NCBI GenBank assembly: GCA_012931725.1
Contig: CM022944.1
Coordinates: 16,018,374 to 16,082,373 of the forward strand
From: Litsea cubeba
Taxonomy: Eukaryota > Streptophyta > Magnoliopsida > Laurales > Lauraceae
DNA: 64,000 nt
Reading direction: 5' to 3'
This document shows positions 11,194 to 23,290 of this stretch, one piece after another. The notes under the pieces are model-generated. The model worked only from the letters and a program-made list of their open reading frames with translations. It ran no database searches and had not been told where the DNA came from. Every line of letters begins with the position of its first letter. Positions within the stretch are counted from its first letter, which is position 1. The translations under genes were made by a program, and so were the position numbers.

Positions 11194-11657
11194 ACATTTG
11201 GCCTTGCCTTGAGGATGATACATTTTGGGAACTTATGATATCTTTATTTTGGGTTTTATTGGTTGTATGGTCTTGTTGACCGTTATTTTGGGGCATTAAT
11301 CAACTGATCTTTTGTAAACACTCTTAACTTTACTTTTGGGGAAATATGCTTATGATCATTGCTCATTCTGATATCTTGTCATGTTAATCATCGATCAGTC
11401 TTGTTTATGGAACGGAATAACATTATTATGATTTGCTACTCGCTTCCGCAATCTTGAATATGTGTTTGATACGTTACATGTGAGATGATGTGTAAAGATA
11501 ATCCTCACCACGGAACCTTGTGGGAAATCACGTGCACGGATAAACATTTTCTTAACCCCGTGTGCGGTTTAGCCAAAGAGATGCACGTGGCGCGGCATCA
11601 TTAGTGTCCCGATCCCGGATTAGGATCCTCTGACCCGGTCCGGGGTCGCGACAGGAC

Positions 11658-11669
11658 TGGTATCAGAGC
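11658..11669 (+). other. Primer-binding site of element A (initiator tRNA-Met)
   Basis: TGGTATCAGAGC lies four bases after the LTR end. It is the usual plant primer site complementary to the 3' end of initiator methionine tRNA. Confidence 0.95.
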
Positions 11670-11805
11670 GGGTCATGTTTCAGGCAATTAAAAGAAACTA
11701 AAAGTCTTAAGTACGTGGCGAGGATTCGTTAGATAGAATCGTGTGAGCAATGTGTGACCACCTTGTACTTGATTTATATGTGCTAACAATTTATTTTGCA
11801 GCGTT

Positions 11806-13145
11806 ATGCCACCTCGCAAACGAGCAGCAAACAGTAATCACGTTGCTAGTAACAGTGAGAGTGCAGGGCCTATTGCAGAGGAACCACATGACAACACCAT
11901 GCAAAATCAATTTCAACAGATGATGCAGGCCATGTTAGACCAACAACGTCAGGCTAATGAGAACCAGGCTAGACTCCAAGCACAAGCACATGAGACATAG
12001 ACCAGATTGCAAGAACAGATGCTTAAGAAAGACGAGGATCATGCTAGGGAGATGGCTCAAATGCAGGCATAGTTGTTGGGTGTGCTAGAGAGGAGACCAG
12101 AACCAATCCCTGTTGCACCACCTGGTCTGGTCAACAATAGAGGGAATGACCCTAATGTGTTGTACGAGCGGTTCAGGAAGAGAGGACCGAAAGAATTCTT
12201 GGGGACCGAGGATCCAATGGCAGCAGATGACTGGCTTGAGCACACCGAGAACATATTTGAGAACTTCACATGTACGGTTTAGAACGAGTACAGCTTGCAG
12301 CCTCTATGTTCACGGGCTTAGCAGATATATGGTGGAAGACCATCAAGGCAGAATACAGGACAATGGCGGATGCAGAAGCTTGGGCTAACTTCAAGAGACA
12401 ATTTGGGGAGAAATATGTACCTACACATGTCAAGAGGCAAAAGGCAGCAGAATTTCAGCAACTTGTGCAAGGGAACATGACAGTCCTCGAATACCTCACC
12501 AAATTCGAGAGATTGTCAAGGTATGCACTGGAGTTAGTAGACACGGAGGAGAAGAAGATAACCAAGTTCCTTGAGGGACTTCACCCGATTATTAAGAGGG
12601 ATGCTACCGGGGTTGTACCACCCGTTACCTTTGAAGAAGCTTTCAAGAGAGCATACAAATTTGAGAACTTCCACAACAAGATCATCAAGAACCAAGAAAA
12701 GGGTCAAGGCCAGCAGCAGAACTATCATCAAAGAAACAATCCGAACAAAAGGCCAAGGCAAGAGCAGAATGCACAGAATCTGGGAGCTTGTATCTACTGT
12801 GGAAAACATCATGGGAATGCCCAATGCCGTACTATCACAGGGGCATGCTTTAGATGTGGTTCGATGGATCACCAGATGAGGGATTGCCCGAGGCCAGAAA
12901 GGCAGAATAGACAGCAGCAGGGAGTGCAGCGTCAGGCACCACCTCAGAATGTGTTAGTAGTCCAGAATCAGGCAAGGCCACTACAGCAACAGGCACCACA
13001 ACAGCAGTATAGGCCACATCAGCAACAACAGGCCCGTCAGCAAGGGCAGAATCAGAATCAGAATCAGCGTCCTCAGAATCAGAACAGGAATGTACAGCAA
13101 GGCAGGCAACAGCAAGGGCAAAACAGGCCACAACAGAGGGCATAG
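11806..13145 (+). pseudogene. Element A gag (broken)
   Basis: Capsid/nucleocapsid polyprotein that packages the element RNA. The start ATG (MPPRKRAANSN) is 137 bp after the primer site. A Gln-rich N-terminus precedes the retrotransposon gag domain, with GTEDPMAADDWLEHTENIF near 12205 and ASMFTGLADIWWKTIKAEY near 12300. Two CCHC zinc knuckles follow: CIYCGKHHGNAQC near 12790 and CFRCGSMDHQMRDC near 12845. The tail is a long Gln/Pro/Asn tract. It is broken by TAG at 11998-12000, 12070-12072 and 12280-12282, a frameshift near 12282, and a TAG at 13143-13145 where gag meets pol. Each TAG falls where a Gln codon is likely, one C-to-T change away. Confidence 0.92.
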
Positions 13146-16100
13146 CTTTATGCTGTCAATAGAGCGGATGCAGAGGCGGAAGGCAATGTAGTGGAAGGTA
13201 CACTTCTCGTCTGTGGTTTTGAGGCTAGGGTTTTGTTTGACCCTGGCTCTACTCACTCATTCCTATCTCCAAAATTTGCTAAGTTGATTGATATGCATGC
13301 TAGAGAGTTGAGTTTCATTTTGACTGTGACTACCCCTTTAGGTAAAGAAGTTGTTTGTAGGACTTTTTACCCTAGTTGTTCAGTCATGATAGGAGAAGTA
13401 GAATTACCGGCATATCTCATTTTATTGGAGATGCAGGATTTCGATGTCATCCTAGGGATGGATTGGTTAGCAGGATACCATGCTACTATGGATTGTTTCC
13501 ATAAGACCCTAACTTTTAAGTTAGAGGAGACCCAAGCAGGGGTGTTCTTTCAAGGAGAGAGTAGTAGTTCTGGCGCAGGATTTATTTCAGCGTTGAAGGC
13601 TGATAGGCTTCTAAGAAGTGGTTGTGAGGGTTATTTGGCGTTTATCACGGAGGATAAACGGTCCCAAGGGGTGGAGGAGATCCCAATTATTTGTGAGTTT
13701 CCGGATGTTTTCCCGGAGGAGATACCAGGATTGCCACCCATTAGGGAGATAGACTTCACTATTGAGTTGTTACCGGGGATCGCCCCGATATCTATTGCAC
13801 CTTACAGAATGGCTCCGGCAGAATTGGGAGAGTTGAAGATACAATTGCAGGAACTTTTGGACAAAGGTTTTGTGAGACCTAGTGTGTCACCGTGGGGAGC
13901 ACCAGTTTTGCTTGTAAAGAAGAAAGATGGTTCTATGAGAATGTGCATTGATTATAGGAGATTGAACCAAGTGACCATCAAAAACAAGTATCCGTTGCCA
14001 AGGATAGATGAATTGTTTGATCAGTTGCAAGGAGCTGCTTACTTTTCGAAGATTGATTTGAGGTCAGGCTACCATCAATTGGGAGTTAGAGATTCAGATG
14101 TACCAAAAACAGCCTTTCGGACAAGATATGGACACTATGAGTTTCTAGTGATGCCATTTGGTTTGACTAATGCACCGGCAGTTTTCATGGCATTGATGAA
14201 CAAAATATTTGCGGAGTATTTGGATCAGTTTACAGTGGTATTTATTGATGATATTTTGGTGTATTCCAAGACCGAAGAAGAGCACAAAGAACATTTGAGG
14301 ATAGCACTTCAACTTTTGAGGGAGAACCAATTGTTTGCAAAGCTTAGTAAGTGTGAATTTTGGTTGGACCAAGTCACATTTTTGGGTCATATCATCTCGA
14401 AGGAAGGATTGTCAGTGGACCCGTCCAAGATTGAGGCATTTATGAATTGGGATAGACCGAAGAATGCATCAGAGATCAGGAGTTTTCTTGGATTGGCAGG
14501 GTATTATCGGAGGTTTGTGCAAGGATTTTCGTCGATTGCGTCACCCTTGACGAAACTGACAAGGAAAAACACACCATATGTTTGGACAGACAAGTGTGAA
14601 GCTAGTTTCCAAGAGTTGAAGAAGAGATTGACTATAGCTCCAGTCCTTACTTTGCCATCAGGGAGCGGCGGTTTCACCATTTTTACCGATGCTTCCAATG
14701 TTGGACTTGGATGCGTGTTAATGCAAGATGGGAAGGTAGTTGCTTATGGATCCCGGCAGTTGAAAGACCATGAGAAGAACTATGCAACACATGACCTCGA
14801 GTTGGCAGCAGTTGTTTTAGCTTTGAAGATGTGGAGACACTACCTCTATGGAGAGAAGTTTGAGGTTCACTCCGACCACCGTAGTCTACAGTACTTGTTT
14901 TCTCAAAAGGAGTTGAACATGAGGCAGAGAAGATGGATGGAATATATCAAGGACTACGATTTTCGAATCAAGTATCACCTGGGGAAAGCGAATGTAGTTG
15001 CAGATGCCTTGAGTAGAAAGTCAGTGAGCATGGCAAGTCTTCGAGGGACTTATGTGGTACAACAGTTAGAAGAGTTGGGAGTAGATTTTCAGCCACTAAG
15101 AGAGGGTGTCATGTTGGCAAACATGTCAGTGTCAGAGCCTTCTTTCATTCAGAAGATCAAAGAAAATCAGTTGCAAGACCCAGAGTTGGCTAAGATTTTT
15201 GAGCATTTAGTAGATCGTCCGGATTTTCGTGTTGTAGATGGAGTTTTATACTATCGAGACCGTTTATGTGTGCCTAACTTGGAGGACTTGAGAAGTGATA
15301 TCATGACCGAGGCTCACAATACTAAGTATTCCATACATCTGGGCAGTACGAAGATGTACCAGAACTTGAAGGGCAGATTTTGGTAGAATAACATGAAGAG
15401 AGAGATAGCAGCTTTTGTCTCTCGTTGTATGACATGTCAGTTGATCAAGGCAGAACATCAGAAGCCTCCAGGGTTACTACGGCCATTAGAGATTCCGGAA
15501 TGGAAATGGGAGCACATTACCATGGATTTCATCTCGGGATTACCGAAGACTAGTAAGGGCAATGATGCTATTTGGGTCATAGTGGATCGTCTCACCAAGT
15601 CAGCTCATTTCCTACCGATGAAGACTGGGAAGAAGATGCATATGTTACCTTTGGCACAGTTGTTTGTCATAGAGATCGTCAGCCATCATGGACAGCCAGT
15701 TTCCATCACATCCGATAGAGACAGCAGATTTGTCTCGAGATTTTGGAAGACATTGCATGAGTCTATTGGTACGAAGTTACAGTTCAGCACAGCCTATCAC
15801 CCACAGACCGATGGTCAGTCAGAGAGGACAATTCAGACACTTGAGGATATGCTCCGAGCTTGTGTGTTAGATTTCAAGACTCAGTGGGATGAAGCCTTAC
15901 CGTTGTGTGAATTCACTTACAACAATAGTTTCCACTCGAGTATTGGTATGGCGCCTTTTGAGGCTTTGTATGGCAGAAGGTGTAGGACACCCGTTTGTTG
16001 GGAAGAAGTGGGCACTCGCAGTTTCCATGGACCGACCATTGTTAGTGAGACAAGTGACAAGGTCAAGTTGATCCAATAACGTCTGAAAGTGGCTCAAAGT

Positions 16101-16607
16101 AGACAGAAGAGTTATGCAGACTCTCGCAGAAGGGACTTACAGCTCAAAGAAGGAGATAAGGTTTTCTTGAAAGTGTCACCTACTCGTGGAACCTTGAGGT
16201 TTGGACAGAAGGGCAAATTGTCTAGGAGATACATTGGACCGTATGACATTGTGAGTAGGATTGGTGATGTGGCCTACAGATTAGCCCTACCACCTGAGCT
16301 TTCCGGCGTACACAATGTTTTCCATGTGTCTATGTTGAAGAAGTACGTTCCCGACAGATTACACATACTCCGTTATGAGCCGTTAGAAATCCGAGAAGAT
16401 GCTACATATATTGAGAAGCCTAAACAGATCATTGACACCAAGGAACAAGAGTTGAGAACTCGGACTATTCAGTGGGTGAAAGTACTTTGGGAGAATCATG
16501 GACCGGAAGAAGCAACTTGGGAATTACGGGATCAAGTTCAGAAGAAGTACCCACATCTCCTACCGGAGGTGAGTTTTAATTTCCATTTGGAGGACCAAAT
16601 GTCCTAA
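13146..16607 (+). pseudogene. Element A pol: protease, RT, RNase H, integrase, chromodomain (broken)
   Basis: The frame continues gag after one TAG. Aspartic protease has FDPGSTHSF near 13230. Reverse transcriptase spans about 13830-14400 with active site FIDD at 14241-14252. RNase H starts with [12 protein letters not shown] near 14685 and includes [16 protein letters not shown]. The integrase zinc finger is near 15315-15440, and the DDE core has MDFISGLP near 15525, SDRDSRFVS near 15710 and PQTDGQSERT near 15805. A chromodomain ends PEEATWELRDQVQKKYPHLL near 16505-16560. Together these mature proteins copy the RNA into DNA and insert it, with the chromodomain guiding site choice. It is interrupted by TAG at 15384-15386 and TAA at 16077-16079. 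A GAG|GTGAGT splice donor lies at 16568/16569, just after the chromodomain. Confidence 0.95.
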
Positions 16608-16618
16608 GGGGTGGAGGA
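16606..16618 (+). other. Polypurine tract of element A
   Basis: A purine-rich run (AAGGGGTGGAGGA) directly abuts the 3' LTR and overlaps the pol stop codon. It primes plus-strand DNA synthesis. Confidence 0.85.
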
Positions 16619-19600
16619 TGTAAGACCCCGACCCGAGAGACCTCGATTAGAAATAATTAAGTTGTATTTTAGTTTTAAGTGTGTTTAGTGAGTTTTGATT
16701 AGTTTGGGATTAGAATAGCTTTTATTATAGCTTTGGGGAACTTTGAGAGCCTTTTTACTTGTGGGACCCTTTGGGGGTTCTTATTACGGAATGCGTGAGA
16801 TTGGGGGTTTACCGATGATTTCCAAAAATTGTGTTTTTTTTAACCCATTGGACTTATCTTGTTAATCCTTACAACTTTCATGTTGACATCGTTTCCATTC
16901 GAGGACCCTAAACCCTACTTTTCACAAATTGAGGGCAAAATGGTCTTTTCATCCAAAATCTGGACACCGATTTCGATGTCACCAAAACGTGCAAAATATA
17001 TACTTTTTGGAAACTAGAAATTTTGCCGATCAACTTTGTCTTCTTCGTTGAATTTGTTTGAAGCCCCGAAAGCCATGTTTTTAGCCCGAGAAGTCTTTTA
17101 AGTTGTGGGCCCCATCCCCACTTGCAATATATATAGAGAACTTCTTCTTCATTTTCCCATTTCAGGATAAAACCCTAGAGGAGAAGAGAAATCCCATCCC
17201 TAAGGGTTTTCCCTTGTTCATCTTGCTTCCTTTCCCATAAACCCTCACAAGAACTTGGCTAAATCAAGAGATGGACCTTGCAATCTTCTTCCTCACTTCA
17301 AGAGCTCTCTATTGGTACCATTTATGAAGACATGCATCACCATTAGAGCTTCTTGTGAGCTCCCTCTTCTTATTTGAACCACTTCTAGGTAAGTGATCAT
17401 TCCAAGCTTTTAGAATCTTGTTTGTTTAGCCCTTGGGAAGCTCCATTTCGTTTATTGGAAGATTTCATTTTGTTTTACTTGGATTTTGATATTCTAGGGT
17501 TTGGATTTGGGGGTTTTTGTGTAGATTTGGTACCTTAGCTTGGAGAGGTGTTTAGAGCTCGATTTGATTTGCATTGGACCCAAGGCAAGTGGATGAATGG
17601 ATTAATTTCATGTTTTCTTGCTATTAAGGATTTGAACCCTCATTTACTGCTTTTACCTAAGCCATCTTTATGAGTTTTCATGATTTTGGAAACATGCATA
17701 ATGTTAGGCTATTAATAGTCTTCTTGGAAAACATGTGTTTCATTGTCTTGTTTTTAGATCATTTATGAATTTTCATTTATGGAGATGTCTTGCATTGAAT
17801 GAAATGGAAATGGTTGAGGAGTTAGTGTTTGGTTGGTGTGGTTGTTGGGAGAAGTAAATGATGGATTGAATGAGGTGTTAGAGACCCTCAAATGTATGCT
17901 AAATGGTTGCTCAAAAGGAGGGTGAAAGGAAAGAAAGAGGAAGGAACGGACTGTGTACAGAAATCAGTTTCTGGACAGTTCGCTCGAGCGACCATGACAC
18001 ATCGCTCGAGCTAACCCGTCACAGAACCTTGTTCGCCCGAGTGAACCTCCAGCTCGCTCAAGCGAACCCCAAACAGAGAGCTGTTCGCCCGAGCGAACCT
18101 CCCAGTTCGCTCTAGCGAACTGCCTATCTGTCATGGGTCAATGCCTAAGGGTTTGAAACTTGGTTTGTAGGCTTGGGGAGGTATCGTATGGAGCCCCAAT
18201 GCCATGTAAGGCCTTGTAACGCATTATATGAAGTCCGGAAGAAGGAGAAACCTCATTATGGAGATTCCATGAGGTTTTCTAGATTGACCAATGTGTATAA
18301 GGACCCGGAATGTCCCTAAATCTTAAAGAGTACCAAATTACATCATGACCGACATACGGGACCCTATTCACACTGATTCGATTCTAGGAACCTCCATGTT
18401 TAGCCTGTAAATGTATGAGAAACTATTTGTATTCGATTTTCAACCAAACTCCTATTTTGGGATTTCAAACCCACATGATATGACTAGTCTGTTCCAAGAG
18501 TACTAGAAGTGATGTGTTTAGCTTTTGCTAACCTGTATATGTCGACTTGAGATGAATGTGTAATCGTGCCTCTCGGCACCCCGTTCTTTTACTATGCATA
18601 TGATTTGATTTATCGTATTTGACCTATGAGTCGGCACCACTGAGCTTGGACGACCTTGTTGGCTTGATCCACCGACTTGGGGTTCCTTCCCCTCCCGATA
18701 GCCAGCTGCAGTCTGGAGCCCGCAGAGTTTTTACCCGGTTCGCTACCGTAGTCCCGCAGAGTATATATATGTATATTATATTATCTTATCGTTGTCCCTC
18801 CTCACCTTGTGTGACTGAGGTCAATGATCTCGTAGGGTATGTGCTCTCTTCACATTAGTGAGAGAGGATCTAGCTTTGTGTGGTTGCCACCTTGATAGTC
18901 CCTAATCTTGTTACCTTACATGTTTTATTGCATATGTACTTTCTTTTAAATGATATATTATTCTTTTACGAAATTCATCATTTATATACAAGCTTTCTAA
19001 CTCTTGCAAAATATCATTGTTTTATTATTGCTATATCTCTTCACCCACCTGCCAGACCGTCGTGTCTGATCCATTTATTTTGGTACTCAGGTGCCGAGCT
19101 TATTGCCATTGAGGAGGAGCTTGAGGAGGCGGTCGGTGAACCGCAGCGTGTGATTGAGTGGCAAGCCGACGATGTCATGTAGACATTCGGCCTTGCCTTG
19201 AGGATGATACATTTTGGGAACTTATGATATCTTTATTTTGGGTTTTATTGGTTGTATGGTCTTGTTGACCGTTATTTTGGGGCATTAATCAACTGATCTT
19301 TTGTAAACACTCTTAACTTTACTTTTGAGGAAATATGCTTATGATCATTGCTCATTCTGATGTCTTGTCATGTTAATCATCGATCAGTCTTGTTTATGGA
19401 ACGGAATAACATTATTATGATTTGCTACTCGCTTCCGCAATCTTGAATATGTGTTTGATACGTTACATGTGAGATGATGTGTAAAGATAATCCTCACCGC
19501 GGAACCCTGTGGGAAATCACGTGCACGGATAAACATTTTCTTAACCCCGTGTGCGGTTTAGCCAAAGAGATGCCCGTGGTGCGGCATCATTAGTGTCCCA

Positions 19601-19642
19601 ATCCTGGATTAGGATCCTCTGACCCGGTTCGGGGTCGCGGCA
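16619..19642 (+). repeat. Element A 3' LTR
   Basis: It begins TGTAAGACCCCGACCC and ends GGGTCGCGGCA, followed by the duplication CCAGA. It carries the same internal signals as the 5' copy: TATA 17128-17135, donor 17398/17399, palindrome array about 17976-18121, acceptor 19090 and acidic frame 19091-19182. Confidence 0.95.
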
Positions 19643-19647
19643 CCAGA

Positions 19648-20109
19648 CTTCCACATCCATGTCTCTGAATTTATCCATCCATCTCCATTCAGGCATTATA
19701 CAACCACTAAATGCTGCCTTCCTACTAAGAGCATATGCTACAACATTTACCCTTCCAGGATGGTACTTGATCGGAAAATCATAATCCTTTATATACTCCT
19801 TTCATCTCCTCTACCTGTTATTCAGATCACCCTGCGTAAACAGGTGTTGTAGGCTCTTGTGATCTGTATGCACCTTAAATCTCTCCCCTATACAAATAAT
19901 GCCTCCATAACTTCAATGCAAACACCACTGCTGCTAGCTCCAAATCATGTGTGGCATACTTCTTCTCATGATCTTTCAATTGCCTCGACCCATATGCTAT
20001 CACCTTCTCATGCTGCATGAGAACACAACCTAAACCAATCCCTGATGCATCTGTGAAAATCACAAATCCTCCACTTCCTGCGGGTAAAACAAGTATGGGT
20101 GCTGTAGTC
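19648..20109 (-). pseudogene. Element B RNase H and connection region
   Basis: On the minus strand the frame starts with [20 protein letters not shown], then [26 protein letters not shown] and THDHKSL-like RNase H residues, and runs into the tether leading to integrase. RNase H removes the RNA template during cDNA synthesis. It is continuous upstream with the RT at 22143 across the solo LTR, and downstream with integrase at 8635 across element A. Internal stops near 19810 are again one transition from Gln and Trp codons. Confidence 0.88.
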
Positions 20110-20114
20110 AATTG

Positions 20115-22137
20115 TGTTGGGATTGGTGTATGCCCTAAAGCCCACTAGTTGCACTCTCTTCTTTTGTTACTGGATATTTACTGGTTATTTAATGGAATGA
20201 CTCTTTTCTCTTTAAACATGTATATATGTATGGTTGTGTAAGGCCCATTGTTTATAGTAAATGAATTAGGTGTGTAGTGTCTACACACAGATAGGTCTAA
20301 TTCATGGACACTGGAAATAACATATTTGTTCATAACCGAGAGATGGAGCTGGGCACTTCATCTTGGTATAAGTTATAGTGAGAGACTCTCCTGTATTCAG
20401 GGTGACTTATCTAAGTCATGGGAGGGCTTTCCCGGATTTATCTTATTAGTGCATATGCAATGCATTGAACAGGACCATGGTAGGTGTGATCTCTAAAATA
20501 GAACTATCACTGAGAGAGATCAAGTCACCTCATGCTACTGAGTGACCAGTGCTCTCAATCTTGAGCATTTGTGGATGAACTGACGAAGTCAAGTTCTTGT
20601 GCTTTAATTCACTATAGGTGAGATTCTTTTCATGGGTCAACAACTCTGTGTTTTGGGTACTCGGACTTGATCAGTTGGGACGTGCAGATGCAATAAAGAA
20701 TCTATGCCATCTAATGATGGAATGATCGTCCCCTTGGAATTATCCGATTAATCATCAAAATCTAAGATCTTAGTATATGGATGTTCCATATGGATATTGA
20801 ACTTGTGGGTCGCTCCCTGGACCAAAAGAATGATATCCGGATGATGATTAAGTTAAGGATATGAAGTTCTAAGGTTTAGATGTAATCAAGAAGGTTGATA
20901 GTACATCGGATAACCTGACTTGATTATGGATGTTACATAGAGGGGCATTTAGGTCATTTTACTTAGTAGGTCGAAGACAACTGTCATTTTATGACGAGCT
21001 TATTATATTATATATTTGTCCCTGGAGTTCAACCATAACTCTTTAGTGGAATGAGTTAAGGTTAAAATGGTCTTAATGTTGCTATGGGTTTAGCATGGAC
21101 ATTTTGGTCATTTTGGGAGCCAAGGGCGAATATATCTTTTGGTCCCTTCTCTAGTCACTTTTCAAGATTGGCATGGTTTCCTAAAATGTTTAGATGACAT
21201 ATGGTTGAATTATTTCAGTGGAAAAATAATTTTGAATTTAAATTCAAATAGGCCTTTGATGGCATACATGAATTTAATTCTAGATAAATTATTTATGGGC
21301 CATGGTGTGCATTAGTATGTGGGACGTCCATAATGGGAATTCCATGGGTAAGGTTTCCAACTTTGAGTAGGTCTCTCTACTTGGAAGGTTGGACTCCTCT
21401 TTGGATTAGTTTTCCTATAGTAAAGTTTCCTTTTTGAATTAGAAATTTAAATTAGTAAGTGTTGTGCAACTAGGATTACTAATTGCCAAAGTTTGTGGGG
21501 TGTTCCTTAGTTTCCTTTTCTAATTGGAGTGTTTCTAAAAGGAAATAAATCTTTAGATTATATTTTCCTTTTAGGACATCTATGAGAATTATAAGAGATA
21601 GTCTTCAAGGAAAGTAATTCCAAAGTTTCTATAAAAGGGACCATGCAACCCCTTGGACGTCCAACACTAAGAAAAGAAAAAGTCCCACACATCCAGCCCT
21701 TTGGTTCTTTCTTCTTCATTGAAGAAAGTTTAAGGTCTGAGATTTTTCCTTAGAAAATAGTTCTGAAAACCCTTCTAGAAATCTAGATTAAGACCCCACC
21801 ATCTTAGCCAATCAGATTTGGAAGTGAGATAGAGAAGAAGATCAAAGGCAATTCTACTGCAGAAAATTCCAGCAAGTTGTTTGGTGATTGCAAGTCTGAG
21901 TTCAGCCCTTTGGATCTATTTTTTCAGATATTTGAAGTCTACAAATCTTCAAGGTAATAGTCTTCTTGAATCTCCTTTAATTATACACTTGTTGGTCATA
22001 AATTCATGGAGTTCTTTTGCGATCACTGTGGCTGATTTACACTGCCCAAATCAGATTTTTTAAAATCTGTCATGTTACAAATTAGCCATGAACGTCTTCC
22101 CCTAGTGATGTTCAGATCTGAATCGCAGTTTCTTTCA
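20115..22137 (+). mobile_element. Solo LTR of an unrelated retrotransposon (possibly Copia)
   Basis: A 2023-bp insertion starts TGTTGGGATTGG and ends CTTTCA, so it has TG/CA ends. It is flanked by AATTG (20110-20114) and AATCG (22138-22142), a 5-bp duplication with one C-to-T change. Element B's frame resumes across it. A TATAAAAG box at 21630-21637 gives plus-strand orientation. No coding domain, primer site or second LTR is present, which fits LTR-LTR recombination. Assignment to Copia rests only on the TGTTGG start and is weak. Confidence 0.8.
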
Positions 22138-22142
22138 AATCG

Positions 22143-22641
22143 GGTCTTCAGCTCTTGAAAACTCTTTTCACACCATTCCGTCCATACAAACGGAATATCT
22201 TTCCTCGTCAACTTAGTTAACAGAGATGCTATGGTAGAGAATCCTTTCACAAATCTCCTATAGTAACCTGCAAGTCCAAGGAAATTGCGAATCTCTGCTA
22301 CATTCCGTGGGCTACTCCAATTAACAACTGCTGCAATCTTCTTGGGATCCACCGTCAGTCCTTCCTTAGAGATAATATGACCCAAAAATGCCACTTGCTC
22401 CAACCAAAACTGACATTTGCTCAACTTAGCATACAGTTGGTTCTCCCTCAAAAGCTGCAAAGATGTTCTCAACTGATGCTCATGCTCCTCCTTAGTCTTC
22501 GAGTACACCAACATATCATCTATGAAGACAACTACAAACTGATCCAAGAAAGGAGAAAATGCCTTATTCATCAATGCCATAAAAACTGCTGGAGCGTTCG
22601 TCAATCCGAAAGGCATCACAAGAAATTTGAAGTGACCATAT
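22143..22641 (-). pseudogene. Element B reverse transcriptase fragment
   Basis: The minus-strand frame reads [19 protein letters not shown], the FIDD active site (22515-22526), [19 protein letters not shown] and [16 protein letters not shown]. It ends at ELKTR, where the solo LTR interrupts it. Element C cuts its upstream end at 22641/22642, so the RT fingers region, protease and gag lie beyond the window. Confidence 0.9.
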
Positions 22642-22866
22642 TGTTGACACCAAAAATGTCACTTTGGTTCTTCAAGATCCAGAAAACTGCATGAAGTTGC
22701 AACCTGCCATAAATAGGCAATGCTACTCCCCAAAAATCAAATCTTGTCAGAATCAAACAAAAACTGCAAGATCCTTCAAGATAGCCAAAAAAGAAGTACA
22801 TAAGAAGTTTCGGGCCATTTCAAAATCATTTGGCCTAACTTCGCTTCTCCAGCAGCTGAAAAGGAG

Positions 22867-23290
22867 CTCCCGGCGGCGAAACATCGGAGACACCAAATCT
22901 TCGATCAGAGTCGATGGATGGTCTCAAAATATATCCAAAAGGCTCCACGTGAAGTTCTGAGTCAAACTGACAACGTTTGACCCTACATCAACCCTCGAAC
23001 AGCTAAATCAAGCCTCTCGGCGGTGAGAACCTTTGAGGCCATCACTCATTAGATAGAGCAGATGGACGGCTTCAAAAAATTTCAGGTCATTTCAACAACA
23101 TTTGACCATACTTTGACGCTCGGAAGCCAAATCAGGCCTCTCGGCGGCGAAGCTCACAGGGACCATGGTTTCCAAGACAAAGCCTATGGATCATCTTAAA
23201 ATGACTCCAATAGGTTCCCTATCAAATCTCAAGTCAATCGGACATCTGTTGACCGCACATCAAGCCGTGACATCTTCATCGCGATGAAAG
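22867..23290 (+). repeat. Diverged tandem repeats in the element C LTR upstream region
   Basis: Three or more diverged units of about 125-150 bp each begin near a C(T/C)C(T/C)CGGCGGCGA core (about 22868, 23013 and 23136), then an ATGG(A/T) block and a GTTTGACC-like block. The same units occur in both D LTRs, so they pre-date the divergence of C and D. They lie upstream of the TATA box, where enhancer repeats would be expected. Confidence 0.6.

Larger units (their letters stand above)
8636..11653 (+). repeat. Element A 5' LTR
   Basis: It begins TGTAAGACCCCGACCC and ends GGGTCGCGACA just before the primer-binding site, 3018 bp. It contains a TATA box at 9145, an AG|GTAAGT donor at 9405/9406, a palindrome array at 9990-10131, an acceptor at 11101 and an acidic reading frame to 11193. 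Other frames, such as 10629-10868, are open but show no domain. Confidence 0.95.
8636..19642 (+). mobile_element. Element A: complete Tekay/Del-like Ty3/gypsy chromovirus
   Basis: A full-length element of 11,007 bp with two LTRs (8636-11653 and 16619-19642), a tRNA primer site, gag, pol and a polypurine tract. It is flanked by the perfect 5-bp duplication CCAGA (8631-8635 and 19643-19647), and element B's pol frame resumes exactly across it. The LTR pair looks about 97% identical by eye (not computed), so this is among the younger insertions. It is not autonomous as read: gag has three internal stops and a frameshift, a TAG ends gag, and pol has two stops. Confidence 0.95.
4228..22641 (-). 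mobile_element. Element B: Tekay/Del-like Ty3/gypsy chromovirus, interrupted 3' half
   Basis: B lies on the minus strand and is the oldest retroelement in the stack. Visible from its 3' end are the 3' LTR (4228-7107), integrase with chromodomain (7152-8635), RNase H (19648-20109) and reverse transcriptase (22143-22641). It is cut by element A at 8635/8636, by a solo LTR at 20114/20115 and by element C at 22641/22642. Reading frames resume exactly across each cut, which proves the order. Its gag, protease and 5' LTR must lie beyond 64000. Its own target duplication is TGTCA at 4223-4227, with the partner outside the window. The lineage follows from the chromodomain ending in PEEATWEL and the roughly 2.9-kb LTR. 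Confidence 0.85.

Noticed and set aside
12534..12872. Minus-strand frames over gag and pol of A, and similar shadow frames over C and D
   Set aside because: Complement of recognised coding domains, no domain of their own.
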